DNA of 64,000 nucleotides from the NCBI RefSeq assembly GCF_037975245.1, contig NC_092570.1, forward strand, positions 1,943,501 through 2,007,500, written 5' to 3'. Source of the stretch: Apostichopus japonicus (Eukaryota; Echinodermata; Holothuroidea; Aspidochirotida; Stichopodidae). The notes beneath the pieces are model-generated. The model had not been told where the DNA came from and did not search any database. It saw nothing but the letters and a program-made list of their open reading frames with translations. The position numbers were made by a program, and so were the translations under genes. This document shows, one piece after another, positions 56,530 through 62,500 of this stretch; within the stretch, counting starts at the first letter, position 1, and each line of letters starts with the position of its first letter.

Positions 56530-59500
56530 CCCCCGACGGTTTTACCAATTTTTTTGTCTACATAGAAGTTGTTCATGAAGTTCCTCCTGTAACATTTATT
56601 GTGGTGCGTCATCATTTAGTCCCACTGCTGTTACCAAGTGATTATGTACTCTATACGCTGTTCTCGCATGTCTACCGACAATGGTTTTTATCCGGTAGAT
56701 CCAAGCTTCTGAAGATGATTTGATACATATTTTAATGTTTTGTTTTATGGTGTTTCACTCGCAGGGTCAACAAGGAGATACTGGTGACAAGGGTGGTAAA
56801 GGAATGGTCGGACCACCAGGCAGAATGGTAAGAAACAATGGTGATTCCTGTTATATCACTGTATTAAAAAAAAAAAAAAATTCTCGTTTACCAGGCGTGT
56901 AGCCAAGGGGGGATGACCGCCCCCCCCCCTTGAGCATATTTTTTTGGTACCTTTTTATGATATCACTAGTAATTTCAAATAGAAAATGCTTAGATGCAAT
57001 TTGCAAGGCCTTGGAAGGGCCATTTCCTGCGATCTGGGAGGCATTTTTGGCCAAATTTTCTTGTGCGTTTCGCGGCAACCCATGGTGGCGCTACGCTTAG
57101 ATAGTTTCCAATGCCGAATCTACGGCTCTGACAATTTTCCTACAGGTTTGCCTCTCCCTTGGCAAATTCCTCGCTACACACCTGTTGCTTAGCCCCCCAA
57201 AAAAAAAAAAAACCTTTGCAGTAATTATTTGGTATTAGCAGTATTTGACCTTCGATTTGCATTTGTTCTAAATAGTGAATAAACCTCCTATACTCTTCAC
57301 TACTGAAGCAACATCTGCATCTTTAGCTTTTAAACAAAACTTTGCACACAGGTCCACTGTTCATGGACAAAGTTGACACATGCTACCAGCGATTGCTTGT
57401 GTAGAGGCGTGGGGGGGGGGGGATCTACTCATAAGGGAATTAGTCCTCGTGTTAGTTAAAGCAGATGAACAATCATTGTAACATCACATTTCCCCCCCCC
57501 CCCCCCAAAAAATACTAACATAACATGATGAAACTCTCTTTACAGATATTGATTACTGTGATTTCTTAGACTCTTGTTATTTAATAAGTTAATTAGAACA
57601 GCAGTTTGGTAATGAATATGCAAACTATTGAAATGTTTTTTTTTTCAGGGTAAAAGAGGAAAAGATGGAGCTCCTGGAGACCCTGGTGCCAAGGGTGACA
57701 GTGGTTTAAATGGTAACCCTGGGGCCCCTGGATTTAATGGAGCTGAGGTAGGTATAAAAAAAAACAAGATATCATTCATCATATGATGATCTTTAATTAA
57801 TATCAGGTATCCACTAGAAAGAGTCTTCATTTATGACTATCATAGGCTGGGGCACGACAAGTAAAAAAGTCAATTTTGTATTTGTTTGTTTTTTAGTATA
57901 AACCAGGTTTTTGAACAAAAAATTGTTCTTCAGTAAAAATAACTCAGTCAGACTTTGCTGTGATTTTATGGAAGTTTGGAGGACCTGTGTTGATCTTTGG
58001 ATATCACATGACCAGAATCACTGGGGGTGAGATATAGATGATCTGCAACAATTGTCTATAAATCAGCCATCCGTCCAATGTCTTTGATACATGTTCGAAT
58101 TCTGGTGTGCAGGAGGAAAGAGGGGGGGGGTTGGGAGGAGAGGGAAGGGGGACACATAATTTTGAAATATAAGAGGTAGTACTGACTTTTGTTTCAGTTA
58201 TTTTCAAAACCAATAAAGTGGTTAAGAAGATATCCCAGCTAAAGATTTACACTGCTTGCAACCCTCCATTTTGCTTTAGTGGTTATAATCTGTTCTGTGA
58301 AAAGTGGACAAGATGTACCAAAAGAACATAAAAACTTAATTTCGTTATTTCGTTGTTTCTTTTACCATAATGATATTGCCAAAATGCAGTTGTGATGTGA
58401 AGGAAAGAAAGCTACAAGATGTAAAGTATTCATGTTTGTTTTCGGTTTTTTTTTTTACATGTCAAGTTTTCTCTTACCTTTGACCTTACTTGATATTTAA
58501 AAAAAAAAGCTTTTAGATAAAAACCATCAACATTATTACAAGTTTTTGCATGGGTTAAAATATATGTTTAAAAGAGATCAATATGATTGGTGGTTAAGTA
58601 ATGAGGAATTGTATTTTTTTTATAACAAATGATTTACTATTTGTAACCCCAAAAAAGAAGACAGACTTTTATCTTTTCTTTCATTTTTAGGGTGAAAAAG
58701 GTGATGTGGGACCCACAGGTAGAGATGGACCTCAAGGACCGCCTGTAAGTAACGTATATTGATATTAACAGTCAAAGGCCTTACTTAAATGATCCATAGG
58801 GCCCAGTTGATGTTATATAAGGCTGGTTGATGTTTTTATAAGGCCCGATTGTTGTTACATAGGGGCCCAGTTAATGTTGCATAAGTCCCAGTTGACATAG
58901 GGGGCCCAGTTAATTGTTATGTCTAAATGTATTCATTTTTTGCTTTGTATCTGTGTATCTGTACGATTATAGTTTGGAGCAACTAGATTGTACTACGATT
59001 ATAGTTTGGAGCAACTAGATTGTACTACGATTATAGTTTGGAGCAAAAAGATTGTACTACGATTATAGTTTGGAGTAACTAGATTGTACTACGATTATAG
59101 TTTGGAGCAACTAGATTGTACTACGATTATAGTTTGGAGCAACTAGATTGTACTACGATTATAGTTTGGAGCAAAAAGATTGTACTACGATTATAGTTTG
59201 GAGCAACTAGATTGTACTACGATTATAGTTTGGAGCAAAAAGATTGTACTACGATTATAGCTGGAGCAACTAGATTGTACTATGATTATAGTTTGGAGCA
59301 ACTAGATTGTACTACGATTTTAGTTTGGAGCAACTAGATTGTACTACGATTATAGTTTGAAGCAAAAAGATTGTACTACGATTATAGTTTGGAGCATCTA
59401 GACTACGATTATAGTTTGGAGCCAATAGATTACTACGAGTACAGTTTGGAGCAAATAGATTATACTACGATTATTGTTTGGAGCAACTAGATTGTACTTG

Positions 59501-62500
59501 AAATATTTAAGAAATCTTGTTAGGTACAACCTTTGGATCCGTAATATCATAGGATGAAAAACACACAAGATGAATTGTTAAACCCTAGTCACTCCCTTCA
59601 TGAAATTTCAGGGACCACCTGGAACAAGTGACAAAGATCAAGAATGCCCAGAAGGTCCACAGGGTCGGGAAGGTCCCCCTGGGCCAACTGGTTTTCAGGG
59701 TGAGAAAGGCAACAGAGGTAAGTAATGTGTTGCTGATGTGAAATACATTGATATCAATATGTTAATATGCAAATATAAAAGTGTCTGGTTAAGAACATGA
59801 CAAGAAATTTTGGTGTTAGGAACTTAAGAAAAAAGGGGGAAAAAAACACAACACAACACACACATACTGTCATATTTCATGGTCAGTATTAGGAGTCTGG
59901 ATCTTCTACACCTACCTTTCCAACCAAAGCATCAAAATTTTTTGTTCATTTGTAAAATTGTAGCATTTAATACTGCTAAGCATTGACTTAGTATGTAAAG
60001 GTCCAAACATTGGTACCAACATTTTAATTTTTAGTATCCTGTGGAGTTGAGGAAGAGAGAGCAGGTGTGTTAGAAAGGGTGCTGGAGATATTGGTAATGG
60101 GGATGAAAGGCAGTGGCAGAGCTAGAGGTATTGGTCAGGAGGGGCGAGAATGGTCTGTAGGGGCGCTTTCGACAATATCTAAGCAGAGCGCCACTACAGG
60201 TTGGCGTGTAGTGTACAGTAATTTTTTGAGTAAAGATACTCCCTAGATCGCCGGAAATGACCCTTTCCGGGCCTTGCTAAATTGCAGATAAACGAAGAAT
60301 AAATAGGTGTCATCGCCAACAAAGTGTGACAAAAGTCATTAGGTAGATGAGAGCGCAATAAAAAAAGTCAATAATCACGAATAAGTAAAAAGTGGTAAAA
60401 AGCTGAAAAGGGTGCCAGCAGTCTACTTGAGTCTGTCAGGGGGGGGGGGGGGCAAACGCCTACCTGACTGTGTGGACAATCCGCCACTGATGAGAGGTAT
60501 TAGGAGAGAGTAGACCATGGTAAGGGAAGAGGCTATATTCGTATTTGAGACTATTACACACCACATTCACTCTTACACAGTTAATTAATTTAAAGCACTT
60601 TACTTTAGACTTCAAGACTGCTCCACAGATTTAGACAATAAATTATTCAGTTACATTCTGTGATTATTTTATTATTTACCCGAGCTTTCTTTATTCAGCG
60701 GCTTATTTATCCACAAACGTGGCAAATTTTCTGCCTGCCGAACAAGTTTCCATTCCACCTAAAATGTTATTGTTTTTGAGATGGAATCATGTGGAAACAA
60801 ACATAATTATTGTTTTGCCAGTTTCTTCCCAAAACTTCTCAAAATACTGTTCATTCTGGTTTTAATTTGGATCTGGTACTTCTGGAAGACATCATGACTC
60901 CTCCATAAATACTTGTTCTATCAGAATTTATTCAGCGGCGTTGAAAAGTTGGTTTGTTCTCTGCATTAGGTTTCTGCATTCTCGTTGTTCTGTCGGTAAA
61001 GTAACCCATCTTTCCTTACTCCTCACAGGTATCAAGGGTATGCAGGGTCAACCAGGTCCAAGAGGGCCCCAAGGACAGACTGGTGCCCCAGGCCAAACAG
61101 GTACTGGTGACAAAGGAGACGCTGGTGAAGATGGTACGTTTTATTCAAGTTCAACTTCTGCATCTGAAGCAAGAGGAGGAGTGATCAAAGAACACAGAGA
61201 GTTTTAGTTTCAGAAGCGACAGGTTTCGAATTCAATGGGATTTGAACCAGAGACTCACCCTCAGGATTACATAGCTTTTCCATCGTTGATTATTTATTAA
61301 TGCCGAAACACTGATGAGGTGTTAAATGCCAGTTATAAAAGTGTGTTTAGGTTATGTACGGGGGGAAAAAAATATGGCATGGCATTTCAATTGAAGTCAG
61401 GGAACAAAGCCAGGCCGGGTTAGTGTAACATACCAACAAACCGTTATTGCGTGATGTGTGATTGTTATTTTTACGGTATGAAAGCAGTTTGTGAATGTTG
61501 TTCCTATAAAATTGCCAGTAAATCATTGAAAGGGAGTACAGTTCTTTATAATATATTGTTTCCAAAGGAAAACATTTTACTGTTTGTAGAAGGAAACATT
61601 TAAGAACAAAAAAAATAGTAACTTTCAATCAAAAAGGAGAGACAAAAAAATTGAACCATCCAGGATAGTCTTTTTATTTTTTTTTCACTTGAAATACAAA
61701 ACAGATGTCCTACTGACAGGCATTTTCACAGCTCTTTCAAATGGTGGGTTTTGTGTTGAAATAAAGCCAATGAATTTCATTAGAGCTCGGTTTCATATAA
61801 ACAACACAATATTGAGGATGGTGGCGGGAAGCAATTCTCTCTGCTAAGCTGCTGGATGCTCCCTCCTCCTCCCCTCCCTCCTCACCTCTTGGCTGTACGT
61901 CTCATAAAATGTGTAATTTACACAATTGAACTTCTTAGTGGTAAAAGTACTGTCTGCTTATGACCATCAAAGAAAGATGTGTACATCATATTCCTTTCTT
62001 GGTCTTGCTTCTGTCCACCCCTCCCTCTCCTCACCACCCCTCCCTCTCCTTGCCACCCCTCCCTCTCCTTGCGATCCCCTCTCCCCGCCACCCCTCTCCC
62101 CGCCACTCAGCTCCCCGCCACCCCCTCTCCCCACCACCCCTCTCCCTGCCACCCTCTCATGTCACCCCTCTCCCTGCCACCCCCTCTCCCTGCCACCCCC
62201 TCTTCCTGCCACCCTCTCTCCCTGCCACCCTCTCCTGTCACCCCTCCCCCGCCACCCCTCTCCCTGCCACCCCCTCTCCCTGCCACCCTCTCTCCCTGCC
62301 ACCCTCTCATGTCACCCCTCTCCCTGCCACCCCCTCTCCCTGCCACCCCCTCTCCCTGCCACCCCCTCTCCCTGCCACCCCTCCTATCACCTCTCTCCCT
62401 GCCAACCCCTCTCCCTGCCACCCTCTCCTGTCACCCCTCTCCCCGCCACCCATCTCCCTGCCACCCCCTCTCCTTGCCACCCTCTCATGTCACCCCTCTC

